DNA of 64,000 bases from Liquorilactobacillus mali (GCF_001437155.1 NZ_JQAR01000004.1:86022-150021), one strand, 5' to 3'. Positions 43,501-52,432 are shown, numbered from the stretch's first letter. Notes: a model not told the origin generated them from the letters alone. Numbers and translations: made by a program.

Positions 43501-45854
43501 CTTCTAAGTACCATGTTGAAGTAGCAGGATATGATTCTAGTGGAACTTCCTCCATTATTGGTAATGGTGCACTTGTTGTTAATTCAGGGTTGACATATGT
43601 TATTTTTAATACTGGTTCACTAGTTAAATTTAACTTTAGACCTCACGTTCGTTCAGGCGGAGCAAGTGCGGGCAGTGAATCTGTTCAATGGAGACATGAG
43701 AAACTTGAAAAGGGCAATGTAGTTACTGATTGGTGTTTAGCGCCAGAAGATGCGGCTACAACTAATTATGTTAATAATCAGATAACTGCTACGGCAAGCA
43801 CATTATCGGCTAATTTAACAAGCACGACTACAACCTTGAAAACTTATGCTGATAATTCCGCAACGAACGCTAAGAATGCTGCTATTTCGACAGCTAGTTC
43901 AGACGCAACTACCAAAGCTAATGCTGCGCAGAGCAACGCCATAGCTAGTGCAAAGACGTATGCAGATACCCAAATTAGTGCTACTGCTGGAACATTTAAC
44001 GTTAAAACGAGTGCAATACAAACTCAATTGGATAATAGTGCGGTAGGGACTAATTTATTATTGGGAACTAAGTCAATGGATTATATGGGGAGCAGCACTG
44101 CTGGTCAAGGTAAATGGTCGTATGACACAAATCATGTAAGTGTTAATAATGGTTTAGTACATGTAGACAATTCAACAATGACATCAGGTTTTACTGATAT
44201 TTGTCAGATTGTTAAGGTTTCTCCATCAACCACATATACTTATTCGATACAATTAAGACATGCAAGTAAAAGTTCCACATATGGTCAATTTGTAACTTTA
44301 TATGCCTTAGAGTATAAGGACGCTGGAACTACAACCACATCTAGCTATAACGATCATAATTTTATAATAGGAAATAGTGATCAAAGGAAATATACAAATG
44401 TTAGCTTCACTACCCAATCTGATTGTCAGTATATTAAAGTCTACATTCGAGTATTCTATGGATATATCGTTAATTTTGAAACACCTAAGTTGGAGCAAGG
44501 TTCTGTTTTAACCGATTGGTGCTTAAATCCTAGTGATACTAATTACACCAACATGTTCACTATGGATAGCAATGGTATTACACTTGATGCTCATGGAGTT
44601 AATAATAGTAATAAGACTATTTTATTACGTGGTGATCATGTCAAGATTGATAGTAGTAATCCAGTAGTTATACCTACTATAAATGCTAATGTAATAACGA
44701 GTGGAACGTTGGATGCAAGTAAGATCACAGTTAATAAATTAAGTGCCAATTCAATAACCAGCGGTACATTGAACGCAGCAAATGTTAATGTTATCAATTT
44801 GAACGCTAATAATATTAGTTCGGGAACACTGACAGGTGTTACATTCCATCAAACAAGTTCAGGGCATGATACTTATATCGATGGAAACGGTATGCATGAT
44901 TATGATTCGAGTGGAAATAATGCATGGATCAATCAAGGCAAACTGCAAGTTTATGATTCAAACAATCAAGGATTCTTTATGCGGGCTGGTTCACTTCAGT
45001 TAACAACCCAGGCATTATGGAATAGTAATGCTAATCCCTTATATGGAACCATTGAACGAGATAATAATTTATTTAGTCAAAGTAAAAATGGTATGCAACT
45101 AGTAGGTGCAAATGGTGTTCATATTCAAACTGCAAACTCAGGTTGGAGTGGAGTGTCGGAATCACAATTGCTTGCTAACGGGACTGCTGGGACATCAATT
45201 GCTCTGAACGATAATGGTGACATTGCGATAGGAGCTGCACATCTAATTCAAATGTATGGAGGATACCAATATACAAATGGGGTAAATGTAAAGCCGGTTT
45301 TATCTGTGGGATGTAGCGGAACAACTGAAAATGCTGCTGGTTCCGATATGCTATTAGCTGCTAGGACTATAAGTTTAGCAGCAGGTGGTAATGTCACTGT
45401 AACTTCGGGAGGATTTGTGACAGGAGGGAGTGCCAAGATAGGAAACAATTTTTCGGTTGTTGGGGCAACTGATCTTAGAGGGAGTTTGAGTGTTGCAGGT
45501 TCAAAAAACGCTATTGTTCAAACTTCACAAGGCTGGGCTAAAATTAATGCTTATGAAACAGCAGAATATTATTTTGGTGATATAGGTAAAATTAATACTG
45601 GTAATGGGTCAAAAGCTAAAATTGTCATGGATAGTTTATTCCTTGAGACTGTTAATACAAATGTTGATTATCATGTATTCCTATCAAGTTATGGGAACGG
45701 CTATGCGTGGGTTTCAGAACAAGGTAAAGATTACTTTATTATTGAGTCTAATGTACCAAATCTTGAAGTTAGCTATGAAGTCAAAGCTAAAAGAATAGGT
45801 TATGAGGGAACACGCTTAGAAATAGATGAAGATTTCGGTAAAAATTCAAATTAA
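40515..45854 (+). CDS. tail-associated protein Tal with carbohydrate-binding-like modules
   Basis: A 1,779-residue tail-tip protein. The first 360 residues are a prophage endopeptidase-tail hub domain (NIEKSDGMLSIIAFQVANEF; TVVTRIRPIGYNG). A linker with alternating coiled coil follows (about 385-690). Three related modules begin NNSAVGTNLLLG near residues 697, 939 and 1173, each about 170 residues and ending KLE.G...TDW/Y...P.D, a jelly-roll carbohydrate-binding style. The last 350 residues are fibre-like and glycine-rich. No separate receptor-binding protein follows, so Tal probably binds the host polysaccharide. ATG at 40515; GTG at 40503 lies in the ribosome site. Confidence 0.9.
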   Translation: MIVLYDTTETKFTSNGLGLLDHDIINPIIEESANGTFKLSFDYPLSGICGSRIGRRMYIKADDPDTEGNIFKIYNIEKSDGMLSIIAFQVANEFNNNWIEHTNIMGKNGQSALDQMKSNLTNSTRFNFYSDIDSTANSEIVRLNPLTWLIDSSTDNSFVNRWGGEIKRDGFNIRIFKQRGSNNGVQIRWRKNLSSYNVKWDDTTVVTRIRPIGYNGLTLPELYVDSPKLADYGDPIIKEIKYESVKVADENSSSDDNIYKTVDEAYTALRKLAAKEFNENHIDDPTVTADVSMISLKNTREYADVAELETIKQWDTIQLINERDNVDIQMRLNSYKYNPLNHEFTELKFISVNQSLKSGNTSLSTVINGISSTVQSVSDTANQAQIAANGKNMIQRGDANPNDLTFNGTLTDGDIYWRSNGNKTEMWIYSAKDKAWGLVVDDATGIKADQAQATADGKNTISYTDTAPANPKVNDVWFEEKSDGTIITNIWNGTKWEAPTSSEVKQTQVDLESKIAEAQADVNKKIANTQANLDEAKQNSAQLISDAQTELNTQADELKTVKQNAEDALNKSNGNSSSITDINADISKINGSLTIKANKSDIDAVNKTVLSQQNQITANTEGLQLKADKTSVDTLSQTVTNQTAQIAVLNDEVAEKTAKTDFDNLTGRVTSAEQKVTANADGLNSTVSKMSTLQDQVNNSAVGTNLLLGTKDLDPINWYINGTKVNAQKGATSDTNLSNSWRSDITILHSWADWNSYRLVTPNDIVLTVGETYTVSVYARSYTGTSTSGFALTAYEEGGAGLSGKDLTNQITTTFQQYSVTFKATSSNLKTFRIEPHGNWTNVGGSVYMYGFKLEKGSTATDYSTNPADNATVTSVTSVSQKADQIAADLATSNGDITQLKARATGWDSSIASANGKINTLQATSDGYATNISAIQNQVNNSAVGTNLLSGTNSDWKTHTFTSGDWGTGDSFTLTSDDLEPNTYYVFQTEVKASNASKYHVEVAGYDSSGTSSIIGNGALVVNSGLTYVIFNTGSLVKFNFRPHVRSGGASAGSESVQWRHEKLEKGNVVTDWCLAPEDAATTNYVNNQITATASTLSANLTSTTTTLKTYADNSATNAKNAAISTASSDATTKANAAQSNAIASAKTYADTQISATAGTFNVKTSAIQTQLDNSAVGTNLLLGTKSMDYMGSSTAGQGKWSYDTNHVSVNNGLVHVDNSTMTSGFTDICQIVKVSPSTTYTYSIQLRHASKSSTYGQFVTLYALEYKDAGTTTTSSYNDHNFIIGNSDQRKYTNVSFTTQSDCQYIKVYIRVFYGYIVNFETPKLEQGSVLTDWCLNPSDTNYTNMFTMDSNGITLDAHGVNNSNKTILLRGDHVKIDSSNPVVIPTINANVITSGTLDASKITVNKLSANSITSGTLNAANVNVINLNANNISSGTLTGVTFHQTSSGHDTYIDGNGMHDYDSSGNNAWINQGKLQVYDSNNQGFFMRAGSLQLTTQALWNSNANPLYGTIERDNNLFSQSKNGMQLVGANGVHIQTANSGWSGVSESQLLANGTAGTSIALNDNGDIAIGAAHLIQMYGGYQYTNGVNVKPVLSVGCSGTTENAAGSDMLLAARTISLAAGGNVTVTSGGFVTGGSAKIGNNFSVVGATDLRGSLSVAGSKNAIVQTSQGWAKINAYETAEYYFGDIGKINTGNGSKAKIVMDSLFLETVNTNVDYHVFLSSYGNGYAWVSEQGKDYFIIESNVPNLEVSYEVKAKRIGYEGTRLEIDEDFGKNSN

Positions 45855-45869
45855 AAAGGTAGGTAAATA

Positions 45870-46091
45870 ATGATGGAAATTAATGCAACTAATATATCGT
45901 ATGCACTTAATGCAGGAGTTACAGATTCAGTATCGGTAACCTTGCATGGTTCAGATAGCAATGGAACTTATTTTGATGGAACTGTTAAAGTTTTATCCGA
46001 GGATTTAGAAGAGAATAAAACTTTTGGCGGAGCTACGCAAGATGAATTGATCGTACTTGCTAAATCAAAATTAAAAGGCTTTATAAAATAG
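45870..46091 (+). CDS. small conserved-type phage tail-region protein, unknown
   Basis: A 73-residue protein, possibly starting at the second ATG (45873). VSVTLHGSDSNGTYFDGTVKV suggests a small beta domain. It sits between Tal and the lysis genes, where small fibre accessory proteins are common. Not recognised further. Confidence 0.65.
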   Translation: MMEINATNISYALNAGVTDSVSVTLHGSDSNGTYFDGTVKVLSEDLEENKTFGGATQDELIVLAKSKLKGFIK

Positions 46092-46143
46092 TGATTTTAT
46101 CACGCAAAATAAGTGGTGGGTGGGTAGGATTAGGAAGTGAAAA

Positions 46144-46389
46144 ATGGAAAATGAAAAAGTAGTAGATTTACTGATGGATATTCAACAGCGCTTAGCAAAG
46201 GTTGAAACTAACACACAGGGTGTATCAGAGACGACTAAGAAAGCCGAACAAGCATATCAACTAAGTCAGCAAAATGAACAAGATATTCAACGATTAAAAT
46301 CTAATAGTCAATGGTGGTCACGCACAATGTGGGTGGCTATTATTTTACCCATTGTGTTATTTTTAGTTGAACAATTTATAATTAAATAG
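46144..46389 (+). CDS. XhlA-like hemolysin/lysis accessory protein
   Basis: An 81-residue protein with a helical, glutamine-rich N-terminal part (LLMDIQQRLAKVETNTQGVSETTKKA) and one C-terminal transmembrane helix (WVAIILPIVLFLVEQFII). This topology fits XhlA/gp-type lysis accessory proteins. It precedes the holin. Confidence 0.8.
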   Translation: MENEKVVDLLMDIQQRLAKVETNTQGVSETTKKAEQAYQLSQQNEQDIQRLKSNSQWWSRTMWVAIILPIVLFLVEQFIIK

Positions 46390-46410
46390 ATCAAAAAAGG
46401 AGGAGTGAAA

Positions 46411-46659
46411 ATGTTAAAAAATGTAAAATCCAAATTTATTGAACCTGATGGTACTCTAAACGGTCGTATCATATCGGCATTAATCGCACTGTTGATTGTA
46501 CTAGTTCAGCAGATTGTCGCTTGCTTTGGTATTAAGTTTACAGGTGATTGGGGATCTATAATTAATGTGATTAACACCATTTTGACTATCTTAGGTTTAG
46601 TGGGTGTAGTAAGTGAGGTCAGTCCAGTTACGAATAGTGAAAATGGTGATGTGAAATGA
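46411..46659 (+). CDS. holin, phi LC3 family
   Basis: An 82-residue protein with two membrane helices (IISALIALLIVLVQQIVACFGI; IINVINTILTILGLVGVV) linked by KFTGDWGS, the phi LC3 holin pattern. ATG at 46411 follows AAGGAGG by 8 bases. It overlaps the lysin by 4 bases. Confidence 0.88.
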   Translation: MLKNVKSKFIEPDGTLNGRIISALIALLIVLVQQIVACFGIKFTGDWGSIINVINTILTILGLVGVVSEVSPVTNSENGDVK

Positions 46660-47915
46660 GGAAAAAGATAAATGGAATGTTAATGGGAGCGGTCGTCATG
46701 ATCGCTTCTTTTTTATTTTTATGTAGTTTAGTCTCAGCTAATTCATTAGGTATTGATGTAAGTAATTGGCAAGATTCAACTACTCAATACTTCCAAGGAT
46801 TCAAGGATAAAGGAGCAACATTTACAATAGTTAAGTTAGGTGGCTCGGGTGGTGGTGAAGGTGTTCATTATAAGAACCCTAAAGCATCCGCTCAGTTAGC
46901 TTCAGCTAGTTCAGTTGGATTAAATGTAGGTGGATATTACTGGGGTCAGTTTGGCTCTAGTCAATCACAAGCTATCAATATGGCTAATCTAGCTATTAGT
47001 GATGCTCAGAGAGTTGGTTTAAAGACTAGTTCAGTAATTGCCTTGGATTATGAACAAGGTGCAACAAGTGATAAGGAAGCTAACACTCAGGCTATCATTT
47101 CATTTATGGAAACAATTGAAAAGGCTAACTATAAAGCTGTATTGTATTCGGGAGCTAGTTATCTAAGAAATTACATTAATGTTGATGAAGTTGGCTCAGT
47201 CTTTGGTACAAGGACATGGGTAGCTAGTTATAAAACTACCTCATTACAGACAGCTCCAGACTTTAACTACTTTCCTTCAATGAACTATGTAGCTATGTGG
47301 CAATACGCAGATAACTTTTACTCAGTTGATGGTAACGTGGACTTAACCAATCTTATGAGTGATGGAGATGTTAAAAATAATACACCTGTTAAACCCACTG
47401 CAAGTAATGCAACACTAGCTAATAATACAGTTGATGGTGATATGACTTACTATGTTGTTAAAAGTGGTGATTCATGGTATTCAATAGCTAAGAAGTTTGG
47501 ATTAGATATGTATCAATTAGCTAAGTTAAATGGAAAAACTATTAATACTGTAATCCACCCTAATGACTCTTTGAAACTTAAAGGAACATTAGTTAATAAT
47601 GCCTCTAAGACCTATACAAAGACTTCAACACAATTAGTTACAGTTGACGGAGTACTAGGATACAACACGATTCTACAGCTTCAGAAGCTCTATGACATGA
47701 AAGTACAAGATGGTAAGATAAGTAATCCTAGTAGCCTCGTAAAGGTGCTACAGAAGCATCTAGGAGTAACTCAGGATGGCATACTTGGGAAGAATACTAT
47801 CAATGCTATGGAACGCAAAGCAGGGCTAAAGCATACTGATGGAGTATTAACTCGTGGTGGATTTACGATTAAGTATATTCAAAGATGTATTAATAAAGGT
47901 GTAAAACCATTTTAA
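46656..47915 (+). CDS. endolysin: GH25 muramidase with LysM and C-terminal binding repeats
   Basis: A 419-residue secreted lysozyme. A signal peptide (residues 1-29, VVMIASFLFLCSLVSA) precedes the GH25 domain beginning LGIDVSNWQ; ALDYEQGAT carries the catalytic acidic residues and MWQYADN ends the barrel. A LysM repeat (YYVVKSGDSWYSIAKKFG) starts near 265. The last 100 residues hold two DG.LG.NT units (DGVLGYNTILQLQ; DGILGKNTINAM) of a peptidoglycan-binding style domain. A Sec signal suggests export independent of the holin. Confidence 0.93.
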   Translation: MRKKINGMLMGAVVMIASFLFLCSLVSANSLGIDVSNWQDSTTQYFQGFKDKGATFTIVKLGGSGGGEGVHYKNPKASAQLASASSVGLNVGGYYWGQFGSSQSQAINMANLAISDAQRVGLKTSSVIALDYEQGATSDKEANTQAIISFMETIEKANYKAVLYSGASYLRNYINVDEVGSVFGTRTWVASYKTTSLQTAPDFNYFPSMNYVAMWQYADNFYSVDGNVDLTNLMSDGDVKNNTPVKPTASNATLANNTVDGDMTYYVVKSGDSWYSIAKKFGLDMYQLAKLNGKTINTVIHPNDSLKLKGTLVNNASKTYTKTSTQLVTVDGVLGYNTILQLQKLYDMKVQDGKISNPSSLVKVLQKHLGVTQDGILGKNTINAMERKAGLKHTDGVLTRGGFTIKYIQRCINKGVKPF

Positions 47916-47970
47916 ATTTAAGTATTAATGTGATATAATTTATATGAAATATATTTGACTTAGACAATTT

Positions 47971-48006
47971 AGGCTCTCTAGATTAATTTCTAGGGAGTCT
48001 TTTTTT
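47971..48006 (+). terminator. rho-independent terminator after the lysin
   Basis: AGGCTCTCTAGA pairs with TCTAGGGAGTCT (two non-canonical positions), followed by seven T. End of the late transcript. The remainder to 48,185 shows no gene. Confidence 0.8.
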
Positions 48007-48185
48007 GATTTAAAATTTAATTGAAATCTATATACTGAGGCTTTAGATTCAATTATCACCTACATTTGGTAGTAATTGACTTATTTTTGTTAAATTAATG
48101 ATTTTATTTTTTGAATTTTTTGTAGTAATATGATAATCTATTTTAGGAACGTATGTTTGTAAAATCTGGGGGAGCTGGTAAATAA

Positions 48186-49574
48186 TTGAGAAATAGAATG
48201 TTGCTTAGAAAAATAGACAGAAATTTAATTATTATGAGTCAGTATTTACTAAAATCAGAAGAACATGAGGAAATTTACAAAATTATTTCTTCTGAAGATT
48301 TTTATAAGAATATAGATAGTTTGAGTGATAGTACATATGAGGGAATATATACTAATAGGCATTTGTGGATTTTTCAGTGTGAAAAAGAGTGGAAAAAAGG
48401 AACAGGGATATTTAGGGAAGATATAAGAAAGTTAGAGGTTAAACCACGTTGTGAGTTATGTAATACAGCTCTCAGAACTGAAAAATATCATATCATAAAT
48501 AGAGAAAATGGTAACTCTTTATGGATTGGGAAAGAATGTTTTGAACATATACTTAATAATGATATAAAAATGGGAATGAATGATTTTACACCAAATGAAG
48601 CAGAAAAATTTGAGAGATTAAAAAGTATGTATAGTGGTTTGTTCAAGTTTGTTGCAGAAAAACCTGAATTAAATGCAGAATATGAAGTGTCTTCCGAAGT
48701 AATCGATTTATGCCTAAAACTGAAGAGAAAAATTAACAAAGAAATAAGGGATACTGTTAAAAGTAACAGTACTAACAGAATAAAATTAAAAGAACTTTTA
48801 GGAAAAGTTGACGATGCATATAAAAAAATAAAATTTGATATCTCAAAGAAAAATGAGTATTCAGGATTCAGCAATAAACTAAAAGCAAGAGTAAGCAAAA
48901 ATCAAACTATGGAAGAGTTGGATAAAATTATTAAAGGGGTTCAACAAAATCATGGATTTTTGGATACTAATTCAGCATCTTTGATAAAAGATAATTTATT
49001 TTTAAATCATTATATGAAATTACTTAAAGGATTATATGGTGAAAAAGTAGAAAGATTTGATGATAAATTCAACACTTTTCACTTTTTTTTAAATTATAAA
49101 TCATATAAATTAAGAGCAAAGTTAAATTCAAGAGATACCATAAATGCTTTTGGATATGATACAGAAAATTTTAAACCTCAAAATAACTGTGAAAATATCT
49201 TATTTCCTTTAGACTTAAAGTGGGAAGGTCAGGAAACTAAAGATAATTTATTTCTTATTGGTTATGAATATCTGGTTAACAGAAAAAATAGTTATAAAAA
49301 TTATGAATTACGTGTTGGGGAATTAGAGAGCTTTATAAGAGCTAATGAAATAATAGGTGTAAACACAGAAAAAGTTAGTAGATTTTTGAAAAGCATAGTT
49401 ATCTTACGTAGTAGAGACAAATTCTTTTTATGTAATGCAAGTGATATTATTATGATAGGTGAAAGTGTTGTTAAAGGGCAGAATATTTTATTTAATAAAA
49501 AAGAAATTGACAATAAAAAATCATTATTGCAGGAATTATTTGACAGGTACTATTTGAAATATAATAGTAGGTAA
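48186..49574 (+). CDS. unknown 462-residue protein with CxxC zinc-ribbon-like motif (accessory gene)
   Basis: I do not recognise the family. Residues 89-114 hold C-E-L-C and, 22 residues later, C-F-E-H, a likely zinc-binding site; the rest is lysine-rich and helical. Start is TTG at 48186 after GGGGGAGCTGG, with ATG at 48198 possible. It lies beyond the late terminator, so it is outside the lytic operon and likely lysogen-expressed. Base composition is more AT-rich than the structural genes, suggesting separate acquisition. Confidence 0.7.
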   Translation: MRNRMLLRKIDRNLIIMSQYLLKSEEHEEIYKIISSEDFYKNIDSLSDSTYEGIYTNRHLWIFQCEKEWKKGTGIFREDIRKLEVKPRCELCNTALRTEKYHIINRENGNSLWIGKECFEHILNNDIKMGMNDFTPNEAEKFERLKSMYSGLFKFVAEKPELNAEYEVSSEVIDLCLKLKRKINKEIRDTVKSNSTNRIKLKELLGKVDDAYKKIKFDISKKNEYSGFSNKLKARVSKNQTMEELDKIIKGVQQNHGFLDTNSASLIKDNLFLNHYMKLLKGLYGEKVERFDDKFNTFHFFLNYKSYKLRAKLNSRDTINAFGYDTENFKPQNNCENILFPLDLKWEGQETKDNLFLIGYEYLVNRKNSYKNYELRVGELESFIRANEIIGVNTEKVSRFLKSIVILRSRDKFFLCNASDIIMIGESVVKGQNILFNKKEIDNKKSLLQELFDRYYLKYNSR

Positions 49575-49804
49575 TTTGTACAGATTCCTAGTTAATAAAT
49601 ATATCTATGTACAAACAAATAGACCCTCTTCGGGGAGAGAGTCCATGGGCGATGTGGATTGTTCAAGTCCACAATTGAGATGATACCTTGACCATCACCA
49701 TTTCAGCTTCTTTAGTCATTCAACTATTTATTATTTATTTGATATTTAGAGATGATAATAAGAAGTAGTTCATTAAGTACTGGGGTTTAATTATCCTGGT
49801 GTTT

Positions 49805-50737
49805 TTATAACTTTTGATCTTGAAGTAACCTTTCATGAGCAGCATCAAGTTTAGAAACATTTTTCATTATATTCCTAATTCTAGCGACTAATAATTCTTT
49901 GTCACTGCTATTATTAAAGTCAAAAACATTATCTTTTAAGACCTCAGAAAAAGATTTATTAATAAGAATAATTAAAGGCAAAGTAACTCTAGAATCTGAG
50001 GCAATTGACTCTTCTGCACTGCAATGAAACTCTGCTTCTATAAAATTTTCCTTTCTTTCAGTATTATATCTTACAAGTTCATGAAAAGACCCATGCGTCT
50101 CTCCAGACATATTCCGATAAAGTAAATAGAGGCCACATGAAGGATCTAAAAATTTAGTTCTTTCATAAACGTTTGGAATACCAATCTTTTTAGCACTCGG
50201 TATTTCTCTAACATCTTTTAAAGTAAGATTTGCCTCTTTAGCCGTATATTCAACAGAACTAATCATTCTTTCCTGTATCGGAAGTTTAACACCGTTATTA
50301 TTATCTATATCTTCTTCTATTCGCTTTAATAATCTTTTCTCATTTAATAATCCATTTTTTATATAATTTTCAAATCTTAATTTATCTGAAGATCCCAGTA
50401 GCCAAGCAATAGTAACACATGATTCGTAAATCAACCTTCCAAGCCCATTTTGCCCATAATGTATATGTGCTCCAGACAAATGTAGTACGGACTTACCTAT
50501 TTTAATTACCCTAACCATCATACCTAGAATAATACGTCCCTCAGTAGTATTTGTAGTACTAGACTCCAAAAGTATTTGATAAACAAATAAAAATTCTTTC
50601 ATAACATCCCAAGAAGTATGATCTACAACATTAAAGTCATTCAATAGATCAGGTATTCCTACTTTAGGAATACGATCTAGAGAGAGTAAATTACAATATA
50701 TTTTCAAATGAAAGGACAACCTCCCTTGAGTTAACAA
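49805..50737 (-). CDS. DUF5677 family protein (accessory gene near attR)
   Basis: A protein of about 300 residues, helical. LSGAHIHYGQNGLGRLIYESCVTIAWLL and YRNMSGETHGSFHELV match the DUF5677 pattern, a family of unknown function often found on mobile elements. The start is uncertain: TTG at 50707 lies 12 bases after GGGAGG, while TTG at 50737 has no ribosome site. It is the last phage gene before attR, on the opposite strand to the late genes, the typical place for a lysogenic conversion or defence gene. Confidence 0.75.
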   Translation of the reverse strand: MLTQGRLSFHLKIYCNLLSLDRIPKVGIPDLLNDFNVVDHTSWDVMKEFLFVYQILLESSTTNTTEGRIILGMMVRVIKIGKSVLHLSGAHIHYGQNGLGRLIYESCVTIAWLLGSSDKLRFENYIKNGLLNEKRLLKRIEEDIDNNNGVKLPIQERMISSVEYTAKEANLTLKDVREIPSAKKIGIPNVYERTKFLDPSCGLYLLYRNMSGETHGSFHELVRYNTERKENFIEAEFHCSAEESIASDSRVTLPLIILINKSFSEVLKDNVFDFNNSSDKELLVARIRNIMKNVSKLDAAHERLLQDQKL

Positions 50738-51002
50738 GTTAAATAATTCTACAAGAATAGTTTACCACAATATCAAAACAAGGCAATCGATAGTGGTACT
50801 GAAAAGAACGTACATTATAATTGCTTTTAACTTCTTTTAATATATTACATACAGTGTGTTGATTAAAGAAAGTATATATTTTGAGACATAAATTACTGCT
50901 ATTTTTAAAATTGGTATAGCTCTAATTCATTTATACGTATTTTATTCATAGATATTTAGATAGGGTAGTTAACTTAACAATATTTCACAGTATAATAAAA
51001 AA

Positions 51003-51071
51003 CTGCTACTCAATTGAGTAACAGCCACTTGCCGCCAGAAGATTATTTAAATTGTTAGCTTTTTGTTAGCC
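51003..51071 (+). promoter_or_regulatory. right-end recombination region: palindrome and arm-type sites
   Basis: CTGCTACTCAA/TTGAGTAACAG is a palindrome with one mismatch (51003-51024), followed by the inverted CTGGCGGCAAGTG copy (51026-51038) and two TTGTTAGC copies (51052-51059, 51063-51070) with 11-bp phasing, matching the left-end pair. The stretch 50,738-51,002 before it is AT-rich and shows only the probable promoter of the DUF5677 gene. Confidence 0.6.
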
Positions 51072-51140
51072 TAAAAGTTTTTTTCACAAATAAAAGAGTT
51101 GATATGACAGCATATAAGTGACTGATTGTGAACAGAATTG

Positions 51141-51159
51141 CGAGTCCAGTATGCCCAAT
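51141..51159 (+). repeat. attR core, 19 bp
   Basis: Exact copy of the 19-bp core at 17769-17787. It lies 51 bases beyond sequence resembling the integrase arm sites and 130 bases before the 3' end of the broken second integrase. Confidence 0.92.
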
Positions 51160-51172
51160 ACCTATATAATTG

Positions 51173-51216
51173 AAGCCTGTATATCATTCAGAAATGTTGA
51201 TATACAGGCTTTTTTA
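51173..51216 (+). terminator. rho-independent terminator downstream of attR
   Basis: AAGCCTGTATATCA and TGATATACAGGCTT form a perfect 14-bp stem with an 11-base loop and a T run. It would have terminated tRNA-Gln before the prophage entered, or belongs to the older element. Confidence 0.85.
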
Positions 51217-51289
51217 TTTTTTGTCTTCGTATTATTTTCATTATTTACAATTTTAGTGTGCATAGAGTGCACATGAGCATATGATACTC

Positions 51290-52432
51290 TTAAAAATTCA
51301 CAAATGAGGTAAATCTTTCAGCAGTGTCTTGTTTTTGCTCTTTTGTAACGGATGTATAGATATCTAAAGTTGTGCGTATATCCCTGTGTCCTAATTGCGC
51401 TTGTAACTGTTTTGGGGGCATTCCACCTTGAATCGCTAATGTTGCATAAGTGTGCCTAAAACCGTGCACAGGAATGTGTTTAAGATCATACTCTTTAGTG
51501 ATTCTTGTCATCCAAACACGAGGTTTGTTGGGATTATGCATCTTGTTCAAGTTGGAAGAGAAGACAAGCTGGTTCTTGGATGAACTACTATTAAAGCCCA
51601 ATTGAAAAAGCTGCATCTTTTGTAGTTTCTTCCAGTCTTTTAAAATGCCTAATGTTTTATTATCAATAAATATTTCACGTTCACTAGCTGCAGTTTTGGT
51701 TGATTGGATTATCAATTTACCGTCACCGTTTGATTGGGTCTTATTGATACTTATTTTGCGTTTTAAAAAATTGATATCTCTCCATTGTAAAACGAGTGCC
51801 TTACCTTTACGCATACCAGTAAACGCAAGCAGCCTAAAGAAAGTATACGCTTGTTGAGTTCCTGATTCTTGGAGACATTCTAAAAATTTTTGCAGTTCAT
51901 TTCTACTATAATACATATCTTTTTTATTTTTTTTTATCAACTGCCTTCGATTGCTAGGAATAATAATTGCATCAATTGGGTTACTTTTAACTATCTTTAA
52001 TCTAACAGCATAATTAAATACTCCTTATATATTGTTAGCGAACCTTTTATAGTTTTTGAGTGGTTTTTTAAACCATTCATTTACAATAAGCTGACATTTT
52101 GCTGGAGTAATTTTGCCAATGATTTCATTGCCTAAAGCTGGAATAATATGGTTTTCAAAATTTCTCTTTGTTGTTGTCTAGGTAGATTCTTTAACAGTCA
52201 ATTTATAGTTCTCAAACCATTGTTTATAAACTTGATTAAATGTCATTCTTGAATCGGTAAATCCATTCAACAATTGTGATTCTAATTCTTCAGCAGCGAT
52301 GCGGGCTTCTTTTTGAAGCCTAAATCCGCTCTTGCTCTTTTTTAATCTTTTACTAGTTGCAGGATCAGTGTAGGAAATTTGGAATCTCCAAAAATTTTCC
52401 TTTTGTGTTGTATATTTTTCAATGAAAGCCAT
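51290..52432 (-). pseudogene. broken tyrosine integrase of an older element
   Basis: Exactly 381 codons including stop, the same length as the intact prophage integrase and similar throughout (ENFWRFQIS; FTGMRKGKALVLQW; HGFRHTYATLAIQ; LGHRDIRTTLDIYTS). Two in-frame stops break it: TAG at 52180-52178 where the homologue has Trp87 (EST-stop-TTT against ESTWTKT), and TAA at 52027-52025 (codon 136). There is no frameshift. The catalytic Arg, His and Tyr codons survive. The 3' end faces attR, as the intact gene faces attL, so this is the left end of an earlier element at the same tRNA site. Confidence 0.92.

Larger units (their letters stand above)
17769..51159. mobile_element. complete 33.4-kb cos-type siphovirus prophage in tRNA-Gln
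   Basis: The boundaries are the 19-bp att duplication. Inside are integrase, repressor, excisionase-like gene, antirepressor, HNH plus terminases, HK97-type head genes, non-contractile tail genes with tape measure and Tal, holin and lysin, in the usual siphovirus order. No structural gene looks broken. A tail-sheath gene is absent, so the tail is non-contractile. The early region lacks recognisable replication proteins, which is the main oddity. Confidence 0.93.

Noticed and set aside
49607..49690. tRNA-like or small-peptide sequence (GTGGA...TCCAC arm, 23-codon frame) between accessory genes
   Set aside because: The arm cannot be aligned as a T-arm with a 7-base loop, no acceptor stem is found, and the short frame has no ribosome site.
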